Positions 1 through 10,274 of a DNA stretch of 64,000 nucleotides are shown piece after piece. The DNA comes from Streptomyces sp. ISL-43. GTDB taxonomy: Bacteria; Actinomycetota; Actinomycetes; Streptomycetales; Streptomycetaceae. Position 1 is the stretch's first letter. The number at the start of each line of letters is the position of its first letter. The translations under genes and the position numbers were made by a program. The stretch spans positions 1-64,000 of the forward strand of contig NZ_JAGGOT010000035.1 in the NCBI RefSeq assembly GCF_018614195.1, given 5' to 3'. The notes beneath the pieces were generated by a model. That model had not been told where the DNA came from and ran no database searches. It saw only the letters and a list, made by a program, of their open reading frames with translations.

Positions 1-1
1 G

Positions 2-3000
2 GCCAAGGACGGCGGCCTGTCGGCGACCGATGCCAATGGTGTGCCGGTCTTCAAGGCGCCGCCGGCGTTGATGTGGGACTCCAAGGGCGTGCCCGCGCCG
101 CTCGCGCTGTCCGCGAAGGAGAAGGTCGCCGCCGCCAAGGCCGAGGGCGGCGCGCTGCCGACGGCCCCGGCCGGCGGGGAGCCGCCCGCCCGGCCCGCTG
201 ACGGACCGGTCCCCGGTTCACAGGCCAAGAACATGCCGGTGCACGTCGACAAGGATTCGCTGGCCGTCGTACCGGACGCGGCCCTGCTCGAGCAGACCGA
301 CCCGGCGGCGTTCCCCCTCTACATCGACCCGTCGGTCGCTCTGGACGACGGTACGGAGCACACGGCCCTGCGCAATGACGGTGTCTCGTTCTGGAACTGG
401 GACAACGGCAGTGACGACATGGGCAAGGGCATGGGCAAGTGCGGTTCCTGGAACGGCTATTACTGCGGTCCGGGATACGTCCAGCGTCTGTACTTCGAGT
501 TCTCGCCGGACAAACTGCGGGGCAAGGAGGTGTTGAACTCCCGTTTCAGGATCACCGAGCCGTGGGCGTTCCAGTGTTCGGTCCGTAACGTGTGGCTGGT
601 CCGGATGGACGGCGAGATCTCCTCGTCGACGAGCTGGGGCAACAAGCCCAACTACGCGGACCTGATGGGCGACCGCTGGCTGTCTGCGGGCCGTGGTTCG
701 GCCTGTGACCCGAACTCGCCTGCCGCGCCGGTGGAGTTCGCCGACAATCTCCCGGACGAGCCGGACGAGAACCTCACCCCGACCGTCCGCGACTTCGCAG
801 ACGGCAAGTACAACCGGCTGAACCTGGAGCTGCGGGCGGAGGACGAGTCGGACACCGCTTCGTGGAAGCGTTTCCGCAACGACGCGGTCCTGTCGGTCGA
901 CTACATCGGCAAGCCCAACATCCCCATCTACGTCGGCCTGGTCACGGGCTCCGGCGAGATCTGCTCCAACGACCTGGGCAACCCGTCCATCGTTTCCGAC
1001 CCGACGCCGGCCATGACCGCGATCACCGAGACGGTGTGGGGCGGTGAGGCCGGAGCCCAGCTGCGGATCGCCATGCAGACCGAGAAGGCGACCATGCCCT
1101 CCGGCGCGCTGGTGTGGGCTTCGGTCAAGGCCAACGCGACCGACCCCGACCACATCGAACGGCCGAGCTCGGGCTATGTCGGTGACAACGTCAAGATCAC
1201 GAGTGATCCGCCCGCCACGCTGCAGGACGGAGCCATGTACCGCTTCCGGACCTGGACCATGTCGTTCGCGGACGGACACGTACGCGGCAGCGTGCCCAGC
1301 GCGGACTGCTACTTCAAGGTCGACTCCAGCGCCCCCAAGGCCCCGGTGATCACCTTCGGTGCTCCGTACAGCCAGTGCACCAGCACCGCCTGCGCGGCGG
1401 CCGGCAAGCCCGGTACTCCCGGTCAGTTCACCTTCGGTCCGGGAGCGAGTGACACCAACACGGCCTACCAGTACAAGCTGGCCACGAGTTCCACGTGGAC
1501 CGAGATCGCGGGTGCCAAGCCGACCGTCTCCATCACCCCGCCGATCTCCGGGACCATGAAGCTGAGCGTCAAGGCGAAGGACTCCCTGGGCCGCTGGGGC
1601 GCCACGCAGGTCGTCGACTTCGTGGTCAAGGAGGGCCCCGGCGCCGTCGGGCACTGGAACTTCGACGAGTACGACGGCCAGGCCTTCGACACCTCCACCA
1701 CCGACCCTGCCCTGAAGGAAAACGCCGACCTGTCCACGGGCAGCCTGCGCACCGAGAGCGGCCGTCGGGGCTGGGTGACGACGCCGACCCCGCACGAGGA
1801 CCGCACGCTCCAGCTGAACGGCAGCGGCCAGTACGCGGTGACCCAGAAGCCGGTCATCGACACCCGCGCCTCGTTCACCGTCGCCGGCTGGGTCCGCCTC
1901 GACCGCACCGACATGAGCTACTCGGTGGTCGGCCAGGCCGGCCAGAACATGAGCGGCATCGCCATCACCGCCTGGGCCGGCAAGCCGTGGATGATGCAGA
2001 TGGCCACCCAGGACACGGTGGACGGCCACACGACCATGGGCCGCTTCACCGGGACGGCCCCGGCCCAGGCCGGAGTGTGGACCCACGTCGCCGCCACCTA
2101 CAACGAGACCACCGACATCGCGAAGCTGTACGTCAACGGGCAGCTCCAGGGCCAGATGACCGTCACCAACCCCATCGCCTCGACGGGTCCGATGACCTTC
2201 GGCGCCATCAAGCACCGCGGCGCCCTGACGGACTTCCTCCCGGGCCGGATCGACGAGGTCACGGCCTGGCAGTCCGAGCGCAGCGAGCTGGAGATCAAGA
2301 AGGACGCCCAGCTCTTCGACCCGGCGACGGGTAAGCCGCAGGTGGACCTGGCCGCCGCCTGGGACCTCTCCCAGGCGGGCACGACGTTCGCCGACACCTC
2401 CGGCAACGGCCGCCCGCTGACCCCGACCGCGGGTACCGCTGTCAGCAACGGGGCCCTGGTCCTGGACGGTTCCACCCAGGCGGCCACCGCGGCCGGTCCG
2501 CTCGTGGACGACACCGGTTCGTTCACGGTGACGGCGGAGGCGAAGGTCGACAACGCCCGTCTGCTGGACAAGCCGAACGGCTACAAGGCGCAGGTCATCG
2601 GTCAGCGCACGGCCACGGGTTCTTCCTGGAGCCTGTGGTTCGAGAAGACCGGTGTCAGGACCGAGCCGGACGAGCTCGATCCCACCAAGATGAACAGCTT
2701 CGTCGAGGGCACTTGGCACTTCGGACGGCTCACGGCCGACGGCACCGGCCCCTCGGTGGCCAGTGACAGCCTGGCCGCGTTGAACGCGGGCGTTCAGGTG
2801 ACGGGTGTCCACAACGCGCAGGACGGGACCATCACCCTCTACGTGGGCGCGGTCGGCCAGGCCCAGCCCAAGGCCTTCACGGCCGCCGTCGGCAGTGGCG
2901 AGCTCGCTGTCGGCAAGGGCTTCACCGACAGCGCCTGGGGCAATTTCCTGCCCGGCGAGATCAAGGGCATGCGCCTGTGGTCCGGCGCGATGAAGGACGC

Positions 3001-3040
3001 CCAGCAGGTCTCCGACACCGTCTTCGGCTCGGGCGGCTGA
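2..3040 (+). CDS. LamG/DNRLRE-type secreted protein, 5' end missing
   Basis: The open frame runs into the left window edge, so the N-terminus and any signal peptide are missing; 1012 residues are visible. A central disaggregatase/DNRLRE-like beta region (about nt 320-900, motifs RLYFEF and WGNKP) is followed by Ig-like repeats and two LamG-type jellyroll domains (about nt 1640-2320 and 2350-3030, for example SFTVAGWVRLD and WTHVAATYNE). Such proteins are secreted carbohydrate- or surface-binding proteins. It lies just upstream of a secreted RHS protein on the same strand, an arrangement common in streptomycetes, but a strong hairpin separates them. The enzymatic role, if any, is unknown. Confidence is high for the family and low for function. 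Confidence 0.85.
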   Translation, partial: AKDGGLSATDANGVPVFKAPPALMWDSKGVPAPLALSAKEKVAAAKAEGGALPTAPAGGEPPARPADGPVPGSQAKNMPVHVDKDSLAVVPDAALLEQTDPAAFPLYIDPSVALDDGTEHTALRNDGVSFWNWDNGSDDMGKGMGKCGSWNGYYCGPGYVQRLYFEFSPDKLRGKEVLNSRFRITEPWAFQCSVRNVWLVRMDGEISSSTSWGNKPNYADLMGDRWLSAGRGSACDPNSPAAPVEFADNLPDEPDENLTPTVRDFADGKYNRLNLELRAEDESDTASWKRFRNDAVLSVDYIGKPNIPIYVGLVTGSGEICSNDLGNPSIVSDPTPAMTAITETVWGGEAGAQLRIAMQTEKATMPSGALVWASVKANATDPDHIERPSSGYVGDNVKITSDPPATLQDGAMYRFRTWTMSFADGHVRGSVPSADCYFKVDSSAPKAPVITFGAPYSQCTSTACAAAGKPGTPGQFTFGPGASDTNTAYQYKLATSSTWTEIAGAKPTVSITPPISGTMKLSVKAKDSLGRWGATQVVDFVVKEGPGAVGHWNFDEYDGQAFDTSTTDPALKENADLSTGSLRTESGRRGWVTTPTPHEDRTLQLNGSGQYAVTQKPVIDTRASFTVAGWVRLDRTDMSYSVVGQAGQNMSGIAITAWAGKPWMMQMATQDTVDGHTTMGRFTGTAPAQAGVWTHVAATYNETTDIAKLYVNGQLQGQMTVTNPIASTGPMTFGAIKHRGALTDFLPGRIDEVTAWQSERSELEIKKDAQLFDPATGKPQVDLAAAWDLSQAGTTFADTSGNGRPLTPTAGTAVSNGALVLDGSTQAATAAGPLVDDTGSFTVTAEAKVDNARLLDKPNGYKAQVIGQRTATGSSWSLWFEKTGVRTEPDELDPTKMNSFVEGTWHFGRLTADGTGPSVASDSLAALNAGVQVTGVHNAQDGTITLYVGAVGQAQPKAFTAAVGSGELAVGKGFTDSAWGNFLPGEIKGMRLWSGAMKDAQQVSDTVFGSGG

Positions 3041-3064
3041 CCCTCCGGGACCCATCAATAGCTT

Positions 3065-3098
3065 GCCGTGGCCGCCCCGCGAACGGGGCGGCCACGGC
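3065..3098 (+). terminator. Rho-independent-type hairpin
   Basis: Perfect 15-bp arms (left arm begins GCCGTGGCCGCCCC) close a CGAA tetraloop. The hairpin sits 25 bases after the LamG stop codon and before the RHS start. There is no U tract, as is usual in streptomycetes. Confidence 0.7.
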
Positions 3099-3136
3099 CC
3101 ACGTGTACCCAAAACATCTACCTACATGGAGCATTC

Positions 3137-6100
3137 GTGTCCATCCGACCACCAGGCGGAGGAATCCGCCACCGGCTGCCGTTGGCAGCCGCACTGGCCC
3201 TCGCCCTCGCGGTGCCAGGGGTCCTCACACCGATGGCGGAGGCCGCCGACCTCCCCGGCGCCCTGAAGATCGCCAAATACAAGGACGCCAAGGTCAAGGC
3301 CGTCAACGCCCAAGGGGCCAAGGCCGCCCGGGAGTTGGTGGCCAAGAACCAGGCCGAGAACAAGGTCCAGGCGGACCGGGCCCGCAAGGAGGCCAAGGCC
3401 GACTGGCCCAAGCCGGCCACCTTGGAGGGCTCCGGCTCACGGTCGGGCTCCCGCCCCCTGGTCGACGTACGGCCCACCGCGCGGGCCAAGAGCCCGCTGC
3501 TCAATCCGGCCGCCCCCACGGGTCCGGCGGCACCCGCCGCGGCGGCTCCGGACGCCGGCAAGTCGACCGTCAAGGTCCTCGACCAGAAGGCGGCTGAGCG
3601 GGCCGGGATCACCGGTGTGCTGTTCACCGCGACGAACACCGCCGACGGCCCGGCGCAGCTGACCGTGGACTACGGCTCCTTCGCCTCTGCGGTCGGTGGC
3701 GGCTGGTCCACCCGTCTCGGGATGGTCAGTCTGCCCGCCTGTGCGCTGACGACGCCCGAGAAGGCGGAATGCCGCAAGGCCACTCCGCTGCCCTCGGCCA
3801 ACAGCATCAAGAACCGCACCGTGACGGCCGACGTCGCCTCGCTCCCCGCCGGAACACCGACCTCGGCCAAGACCAAGGCCCCCGCCCAGGCTCCGGCGGT
3901 CTTCGCGGTCATGGCGACGGAGACCGCCTCTCCGAAGGGCGGCGGAGACTTCGCGGCGACCCCGCTCTCCGCCTCCTCCAGTTGGGAGTCGGGGGCCGCG
4001 TCCGGGGCGTTCGCCTGGGCCTATCCGTTGACGGTCCCGGCTGCCGTGGCCGGTCCCACGCCTTCGATGTCGCTCTCGTACAGTTCGAGCAGCGTCGACG
4101 GGCGGACCGCGAACTCCAACAACCAGGGCTCCCAGGTCGGCGAGGGCTTCGACCTCACGTCCTCGTACGTCGAGCGCAAGTACGGCTCCTGCGACGATGA
4201 CGGGCAGGACGACAAGTACGACCTGTGCTGGAAGTACGAGAACGCCTCGCTGGTCCTGAACGGCAAGTCCAGCGAGCTCGTCAAGGACGACACGACGGGC
4301 ACGTGGCGGCTGAAGGACGACGACGCCTCCCAGGTGACCTGGGGGACCGGAGCTGAGAACGGCGACAACGACGGCGAGTTCTGGAAGGTGGTCACCGGTG
4401 ACGGTACGACGTACACCTTCGGCCTGAACAAGCTGCCCGGCGCCGGCTCCGAGCGCACCAACTCCACTTGGAGCGTCCCGGTCTTCGGCGACGATGCCGG
4501 CGAGCCCGGCTACACGAAGGGTTCCACCTTCGCCGGCCGCCATGAGACCCAGGCCTGGCGTTGGAACGTGGACATGGTGCAGGACGTCCACGGCAACACC
4601 GCGAGCTACTGGTACGCGGCGGAGACGAACAACTACGCGAAGACCGGCGACAAGACCAAGCTCCTGTCCTACACGAGCGGCGGCAGCCTCTCCGAGATCC
4701 GCTACGGCCAGCGCGCCGACACGCTCTTCACCGCAACGCCCTCCCACAAGGTCGCCTTCGACTACAAGGAGCGCTGCTTCGCGGCGAACTGCACCAACCT
4801 GACGAAGGACACCTCGGACAACTGGCCCGACGTCCCCTTCGACTCGATCTGCTCGTCGAGCGAAACCGACTGCCGGGCGCCCTCGCCCGCCTTCTTCACC
4901 CGCAAGCGGATGTCGGCGATCAACACGTACGCCTGGTCCACGGCGTCGGAGCCCGACAACTACGCGCCCGTGGACACCTACGACCTCGCCCAGGAGTACC
5001 TGGACCCGGGCGACCTCGGTGACACCAGCGACCAGAGCCTGGTGCTGAAGTCGATCAAGCGCACCGGTAAGAACGGGTCCACGGCCGATGTTCCGCCGGT
5101 GGACTTCACCTACCACATGCGTCCGAACCGGGTGGATGTCGACGGGGACAACATCGTCCCGCTCAACCGCCCGCGCATCAACACGATCACTTCCGAGACG
5201 GGCGCGATCACGACGGTCACCCTGTCCAACCCGGAGTGCGTGCGCGGTACGAAGATGCCCGTGGCGGAGGACGACAACTCGCTGTCCTGCTACCCGGTGT
5301 ACTGGCCGATCAACGGTGGTGACCCCCAGCTCGACTGGTTCCACAAGTACAACGTCACGGCTGTCACCGTCGCCGACCCTGCCGGCCAGAACGACCTCGT
5401 CGAGAACGCCTACGAGTACGCGAACCCGGGCTGGCACCACAACGACGACCCGCTGACCCTGGAGAAGGAGCGGACCTGGTCGGACTGGCGCGGCTACGGC
5501 AAGGTCACCGCCTACAGCGGCGCCACCGGCAAGACCCGCTCGAAGACCGTGAAGGTCTTCATGCAGGGCATGCGCGGTGACAAGCGCAAGGGCACGACCG
5601 CCACCCGCACCACCATGGTCGCGGCCGTCCCGGTGCCCGGCCTGACGATCCCCGACATCAACGACGACGACCAGTACTCCGGCTTCCAGCGCCAGCAGGT
5701 CACCTATGACGGGAACACCCCGGTCTCGGTGTCCGTCACGGATCCGTGGAGCAAGGAGACCGCGAGCCAGCAGAAGTCGTACGCCAATATCAAGGCCTAC
5801 TTCGTCCGCCCGCAGACCGCGTACGGGCACACCTTCCTGACCGGTTCCAACACGTGGCGGACCACCCGCACCGATACCGCCTACGACGCCTACGGCCTGC
5901 CGGCATCGGTCTCGGCGTCCGGTGACACGGCCAAGACCGGTGACGAGACCTGCACCCGTACCTGGTACGCGCGCAACGACGCCAAGGGCCTGACCGGCCT
6001 GCCCTCGCGCACCCGTACCGTGGGCGCGGCATGCTCGGTCACCGACGACAAGCTGTCCCTGCCGGCCTCCTCGGAGACCCGCGGCGATGTCCTGTCCGAC

Positions 6101-9100
6101 CTGGCCACCGTGTACGACGACAACGCCGCCACCGGTTGGAGCGCGACCCAGACCCCGACCCTGGGCCTGGCGACCTGGACCGGGCGGGCGCAGGCCTACC
6201 CGGTGGCCAGCGGTACCGCCGACCGGAATCCGGCCGGCGCCGCCGGCTGGCAGACCGTCACCAAGACCACGTACGACACGGCCGCCGCCAAGCTCGGGCG
6301 TCCGCTGAGCGTCACCGACGGGGCCGGGAACACGACCACGACCAGCTACACACCCGCAGCCGCGGGCCCGCTGGAAGTCACGGTGGTCACGGAGCCGAAG
6401 CTCGCCTCGAACGGGCAGCAGCACAAGACGTACAGCTACGTGGACCTGCGCGGCTCGATCGTGCGCTCCATCGACGCCAACATGGCCTCGACCTTCAACA
6501 CCTATGACGGCCTCGGCCGCGTGACCGCCACCTGGCTGCCCAACCGCGGCCAGTCGCAGTCGCCGAACGTCAAGTACGGCTACCTGGTGGAACGCGGCAA
6601 GCAGCCGTGGACCTCGGTCGCCACGCTGACGGCCGACGGGACGACCTACAAGACGGTCTACACGATCGCCGACGCCCTGCTCCGCCCGCTGCAGACGCAG
6701 ACCCCGTCGCCGAACGGCGGCCGGATCCTGACCGATACCCGCTATGACTCCCGTGGCCTGGCCTACGAGTCGTACGCGGATATCTGGGACAAGGACAAGG
6801 CGCCGGAGGGTACTTACGCCCGAGCCGAGTACGGCAGCACTCCCGCGCAGTCCCAGACCGTCTTCGACGGCCTCGGCCGCGCCATCAGCTCCTCGCTCCT
6901 CGTCTACGGGGTGCAGAAGCAGACCACCACCACCGGCTACACCGGTGACTCCACGGCCGTCACGGCCGTCCAGGGCGGCAACGCGACCCGTACGATCACC
7001 GACGCGCTGGGCCGGACGGTCGAGACCCGCACCTACTCCGGGATCACGCCGAACGACCCCGCCTACGGCGGCACCGCGCCCAACACCCCCTACACCAGTG
7101 TGAAGCAGACGTACACGGTCGACGGCAAGCAGGCCACGACCACCGGCCCGGACAACGCCGAGTGGACGTACGGCTACGACCTCTTCGGTAGGACCGCTAG
7201 TACTACAGACCCCGACAAGGGCACCGGTACCACCACCTACACCGTGCTCGACCAGATCGCGACGTCGAAGGACGCGCGCAACACGGTCCTGGAATACGGC
7301 TACGACGAAGTGGGCCGCAAGACCGGTCTGTGGAAGTCGCCGAAGTCCGACGCCAACCAGCTCGCGGCATGGACCTACGACAGCGTCCGCAAGGGCGCTC
7401 CCACGGCCTCCACCCGCTACGAGGGCGGCCTGACGGGCAAGGCCTACACCAAGTCGATCACCGCGTACGACGTCCTGGGCCGTCCCGCGACGACCCGGCT
7501 GACCTTGCCGTCCGACGACCCGCTCGTCACCTCGGGAGCCATCGCGGCGACCACCGACCATACGGTGACCTACCGGCTCGACGGCACCCCGAACACGGTG
7601 GCAGCGCCTGCGGCCGGCGGCCTGCCCGCCGAGACCCTCCAGGTGGGCTACAACAACTTCGGCCTTCCGAAGGGGCTCTCCGGCACCACCGATTACGTGC
7701 AGGACGTGGCGTACTCCCCGCTGGGCGAGATCGACCAGCTCACGCTGGCCCGTTCCGCGGCCGCCGGTGTCCGCAAGACGTTCATCGGCAACACCTACGA
7801 GGAGGGCACCCGCCGTCTGCTGAAGTCCACGGTCAACGACCAGACCCACAACGGCATGCTCCAGGAACTCACCTACAACTACGACCAGGCCGGCAACGTC
7901 CTCTCGATCTTCGACTCGGCCCCGCTCAGCGGCTTCACCAAGGCCGACAACCAGTGCTTCTCCTACGACGGCCAGCGCCGGATGACCGAGGCCTGGACCC
8001 CGAAGACCGCCGACTGTGCCCCGGCCGGGCGCACCGCCGCCAACCTCGACGGCGCGGCCCCCTACTGGAACAGCTACACCTACACCGCGTCCGGACAGCG
8101 GGCCGTAGAGAAGACCAACACCGGCACCCCGCAGACCCGTACCTACTGCTACGACCCGGCCCGCCCGCACGCCCTGGCGGCCACCACCACCGGCGCCACC
8201 TGCACCGGCGTCACCCCCCAGTACACCTACGACGCCACCGGCAACACCACCAAGCGCGCCGAAACCCCCGGCAGCGCCACCTCCCAGAGCCTCGCTTGGG
8301 GCGCGGAAGGCAAGCTCACCAAGACCACGGAAGGCGCCACCGCCACCGACTACGTGTACGACGCGGAGGGCGAACTCCTCATCCGCCGCGACCCGGCCGG
8401 AGAGACCGTCCTCTACGCGGGCTCCAACGAGGTGCACCTCAAGGGCGCCAAGAAGTGGGCGACCCGTTCCTACACCCTCTCGGCCGTCAAGATCGCGGTG
8501 CTGACCAACGAATCCGGCACCGCCAAGCTGTCCTACGTCGCGGGCGACGCCCACGGCACCTCGTCCCTGACCATCTCCGCCGACGACACCCAGACGGTGT
8601 CCAAGCGCTACACCACTCCTTTCGGATCCGCACGCGGACCGGCGGCGGCCAACTGGCCCGAGGACAAGCGGTTCCTCGACAAGCCGGAGGACACCAGCAC
8701 GAGCCTGACCCACATCGGCGCCCGCGAATACGACGCGGCCCTCGGCCAGTTCCTCAGCGTCGACCCCGTGTTGAGCCTCGACCAGCACCAGTCCCTCAAC
8801 GGCTACACCTACGCGAACAACAGCCCGGTCACCTTCAGCGACCCGACGGGTCTCTGCATTCCGAGAGACGACGCGCGCGGCGGATGTATGCCGAGAAGCG
8901 AGACCAATCCCACTCCCACTCCCTCCCCGACACCCTCACCGCCTTCTGGATCTACAGGCGGCGGCGGATCGAAGGGCACTGGATCCGGAAACAAGCGCGG
9001 CTCATTCGTCAGCATCATCGCACCGCCCCCTTATCTCCCTCCCACCATCGCTGCCCCCGAGTACACGAAGGAACGGGCATGCCAGTTCGATCCGGTCCTG

Positions 9101-9682
9101 TCTTGCAACCCTGAGGACGCCGTCCTTGGAGGGGAGAACCAAGGTCCGATCACCGCTGTGGGAGTCCTCTGGGCACTCGGGATGTTGGAGCCCGAAATGA
9201 CCTATGGAGAAAACAGTCCGGTTGCGCGAGATGTGATGAAGAGCGATCTCACCGCGGCGCACCGAAATCAAATCGGAAAGCTCTTCTACGAAGGCGGGCA
9301 GAGGTCTGGCGAGTTGACCTCGAACTCCATCGGCGGCAAGGATGAGGATGGCCAGTCGAGCCAGCTTCGGGAGGATCTCACCGCTATCGCCACACACGAC
9401 AGCGCCAAGCTGGCCACAGCTGTCCTGGGTTCGTACACCGCCGACTATGAGGTACTCCGCGAAGGCAAAAATGGAGTGCAGGCGCGTATCACCATCAGCA
9501 ATGGAATGACGGTCTCGTCCTTCGCTCACGCCAAAACGGGCTATGGCACTCCGTCGGACCTATTCCTGCAGAAGAATGTCGACAAGCCTGGTGTATTGGG
9601 ATACGGGAAGGGGCAGGGTATGACCGTTGTCTTCAGAGTGGTCATTCCGCGAAATTACAACTACGGAACACCGAAATCGTGA
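3137..9682 (+). CDS. Secreted RHS-repeat protein with variable C-terminal toxin-like tip
   Basis: The GTG at 3137 is chosen because GGAG lies 5-6 bases upstream and a good Sec signal peptide follows (RLPLAAALALALAVPG, ending near AEA). An upstream in-frame start would add 23 unsupported residues. The product is 2181 residues: an Ala/Lys-rich leader, SpvB/TcdB-like beta region, many YD/RHS repeats (YGYDLFGR, YTYDATGN), then the RHS core (GAREYDAALGQFLSVDP to NSPVTFSDPTG, about residues 1858-1904). After a Pro/Thr/Gly-rich linker comes a tip of about 240 residues that I do not recognise. The tip's DNA is much less GC-rich than the body (30 of 60 bases G/C in 9601-9660). RHS proteins of this architecture encapsulate and deliver C-terminal toxins; toxin activity here is inferred. 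The stop overlaps the next gene by 4 bp. Confidence 0.88.
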   Translation: MSIRPPGGGIRHRLPLAAALALALAVPGVLTPMAEAADLPGALKIAKYKDAKVKAVNAQGAKAARELVAKNQAENKVQADRARKEAKADWPKPATLEGSGSRSGSRPLVDVRPTARAKSPLLNPAAPTGPAAPAAAAPDAGKSTVKVLDQKAAERAGITGVLFTATNTADGPAQLTVDYGSFASAVGGGWSTRLGMVSLPACALTTPEKAECRKATPLPSANSIKNRTVTADVASLPAGTPTSAKTKAPAQAPAVFAVMATETASPKGGGDFAATPLSASSSWESGAASGAFAWAYPLTVPAAVAGPTPSMSLSYSSSSVDGRTANSNNQGSQVGEGFDLTSSYVERKYGSCDDDGQDDKYDLCWKYENASLVLNGKSSELVKDDTTGTWRLKDDDASQVTWGTGAENGDNDGEFWKVVTGDGTTYTFGLNKLPGAGSERTNSTWSVPVFGDDAGEPGYTKGSTFAGRHETQAWRWNVDMVQDVHGNTASYWYAAETNNYAKTGDKTKLLSYTSGGSLSEIRYGQRADTLFTATPSHKVAFDYKERCFAANCTNLTKDTSDNWPDVPFDSICSSSETDCRAPSPAFFTRKRMSAINTYAWSTASEPDNYAPVDTYDLAQEYLDPGDLGDTSDQSLVLKSIKRTGKNGSTADVPPVDFTYHMRPNRVDVDGDNIVPLNRPRINTITSETGAITTVTLSNPECVRGTKMPVAEDDNSLSCYPVYWPINGGDPQLDWFHKYNVTAVTVADPAGQNDLVENAYEYANPGWHHNDDPLTLEKERTWSDWRGYGKVTAYSGATGKTRSKTVKVFMQGMRGDKRKGTTATRTTMVAAVPVPGLTIPDINDDDQYSGFQRQQVTYDGNTPVSVSVTDPWSKETASQQKSYANIKAYFVRPQTAYGHTFLTGSNTWRTTRTDTAYDAYGLPASVSASGDTAKTGDETCTRTWYARNDAKGLTGLPSRTRTVGAACSVTDDKLSLPASSETRGDVLSDLATVYDDNAATGWSATQTPTLGLATWTGRAQAYPVASGTADRNPAGAAGWQTVTKTTYDTAAAKLGRPLSVTDGAGNTTTTSYTPAAAGPLEVTVVTEPKLASNGQQHKTYSYVDLRGSIVRSIDANMASTFNTYDGLGRVTATWLPNRGQSQSPNVKYGYLVERGKQPWTSVATLTADGTTYKTVYTIADALLRPLQTQTPSPNGGRILTDTRYDSRGLAYESYADIWDKDKAPEGTYARAEYGSTPAQSQTVFDGLGRAISSSLLVYGVQKQTTTTGYTGDSTAVTAVQGGNATRTITDALGRTVETRTYSGITPNDPAYGGTAPNTPYTSVKQTYTVDGKQATTTGPDNAEWTYGYDLFGRTASTTDPDKGTGTTTYTVLDQIATSKDARNTVLEYGYDEVGRKTGLWKSPKSDANQLAAWTYDSVRKGAPTASTRYEGGLTGKAYTKSITAYDVLGRPATTRLTLPSDDPLVTSGAIAATTDHTVTYRLDGTPNTVAAPAAGGLPAETLQVGYNNFGLPKGLSGTTDYVQDVAYSPLGEIDQLTLARSAAAGVRKTFIGNTYEEGTRRLLKSTVNDQTHNGMLQELTYNYDQAGNVLSIFDSAPLSGFTKADNQCFSYDGQRRMTEAWTPKTADCAPAGRTAANLDGAAPYWNSYTYTASGQRAVEKTNTGTPQTRTYCYDPARPHALAATTTGATCTGVTPQYTYDATGNTTKRAETPGSATSQSLAWGAEGKLTKTTEGATATDYVYDAEGELLIRRDPAGETVLYAGSNEVHLKGAKKWATRSYTLSAVKIAVLTNESGTAKLSYVAGDAHGTSSLTISADDTQTVSKRYTTPFGSARGPAAANWPEDKRFLDKPEDTSTSLTHIGAREYDAALGQFLSVDPVLSLDQHQSLNGYTYANNSPVTFSDPTGLCIPRDDARGGCMPRSETNPTPTPSPTPSPPSGSTGGGGSKGTGSGNKRGSFVSIIAPPPYLPPTIAAPEYTKERACQFDPVLSCNPEDAVLGGENQGPITAVGVLWALGMLEPEMTYGENSPVARDVMKSDLTAAHRNQIGKLFYEGGQRSGELTSNSIGGKDEDGQSSQLREDLTAIATHDSAKLATAVLGSYTADYEVLREGKNGVQARITISNGMTVSSFAHAKTGYGTPSDLFLQKNVDKPGVLGYGKGQGMTVVFRVVIPRNYNYGTPKS

Positions 9683-10095
9683 GAATTCTCAAGTCGATTC
9701 GAGTGCTCGCGCTATTTCTGTCTCTCTCCGTCCCTGTCGTGTCTTCATGTGCGGCCCTTGAGGACGCCGGGACGGGGTATCCGGAGGGGGTCTTGGCCGA
9801 TCGGGACTCATTGGTCCGCTCGTGGGGCGAGAACGGAACCGAGGTCGCTCTGAAGGAGGACGGTTCATTCGAATCCAAGGGTGTCGACTTCGGTAAGCGT
9901 GACTGCCGTGAAGGGGTTCCGGATCCGGGGGCCGGTAGCTGGTCGTCACTTGATACGGGGCAGGGGGTGACGAGGATTCAGCTGAAGTTCGGAACTGGAT
10001 GCTTCGGATCGCTCTGGGTCGGAACGATCGACGGTGCTACCGTGTTGTGGCGAGAGACGAGCGCGGAGAAGCATGAATTCACATCTCTGAAATAG
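9679..10095 (+). CDS. Small lipoprotein, candidate immunity protein for the RHS tip
   Basis: A 138-residue protein starts at a GTG that overlaps the RHS stop (GTGA), so translation is probably coupled. The N-terminus is a short signal sequence (RVLALFLSLSVPVVSSC) with a lipobox-like VSSC, putting the mature protein on the outer face of the membrane. The rest is a beta-rich domain with Cys residues (KRDCREG, GTGCFG) that I do not recognise. The gene shares the low GC of the RHS tip (29 of 60 bases G/C in 9661-9720), suggesting the two were exchanged as one cassette. Position immediately after a variable RHS tip is the classic immunity position. A lipoprotein immunity factor would suit a toxin acting from outside the membrane. 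Immunity is inference. Confidence 0.7.
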   Translation: MRILKSIRVLALFLSLSVPVVSSCAALEDAGTGYPEGVLADRDSLVRSWGENGTEVALKEDGSFESKGVDFGKRDCREGVPDPGAGSWSSLDTGQGVTRIQLKFGTGCFGSLWVGTIDGATVLWRETSAEKHEFTSLK

Positions 10096-10130
10096 GTGCG
10101 CTCGGGCTCTTTGTGAAGCCATGAATGACC

Positions 10131-10169
10131 GACGTCTGGCCCTTCCGAGTCCCGGAAGGGCCAGACGTC
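10131..10169 (+). terminator. Hairpin terminator after the RHS/lipoprotein pair
   Basis: Perfect 17-bp arms (GACGTCTGGCCCTTCCG) with a 5-base loop are followed by TTT. It lies 36 bases after the lipoprotein stop and could also end the opposing FAD operon. Confidence 0.8.
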
Positions 10170-10274
10170 TTTCGCGTCGAAGGGCAGTATGGCGGCAGGC
10201 CGCGATGTTCTTGGTGCGGGCGGGTTCGCGCCCCCGGCCCCGGCCCGGGAACGTGGCTGGGCCGGGGACCGCCC

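Noticed and set aside
3437..8788. Very long open frames antisense to the RHS gene and other large genes
   Set aside because: Their products are dominated by Arg, Gly and Val with no domains, as expected for reverse frames of GC-rich coding DNA; the sense frames have clear domains.
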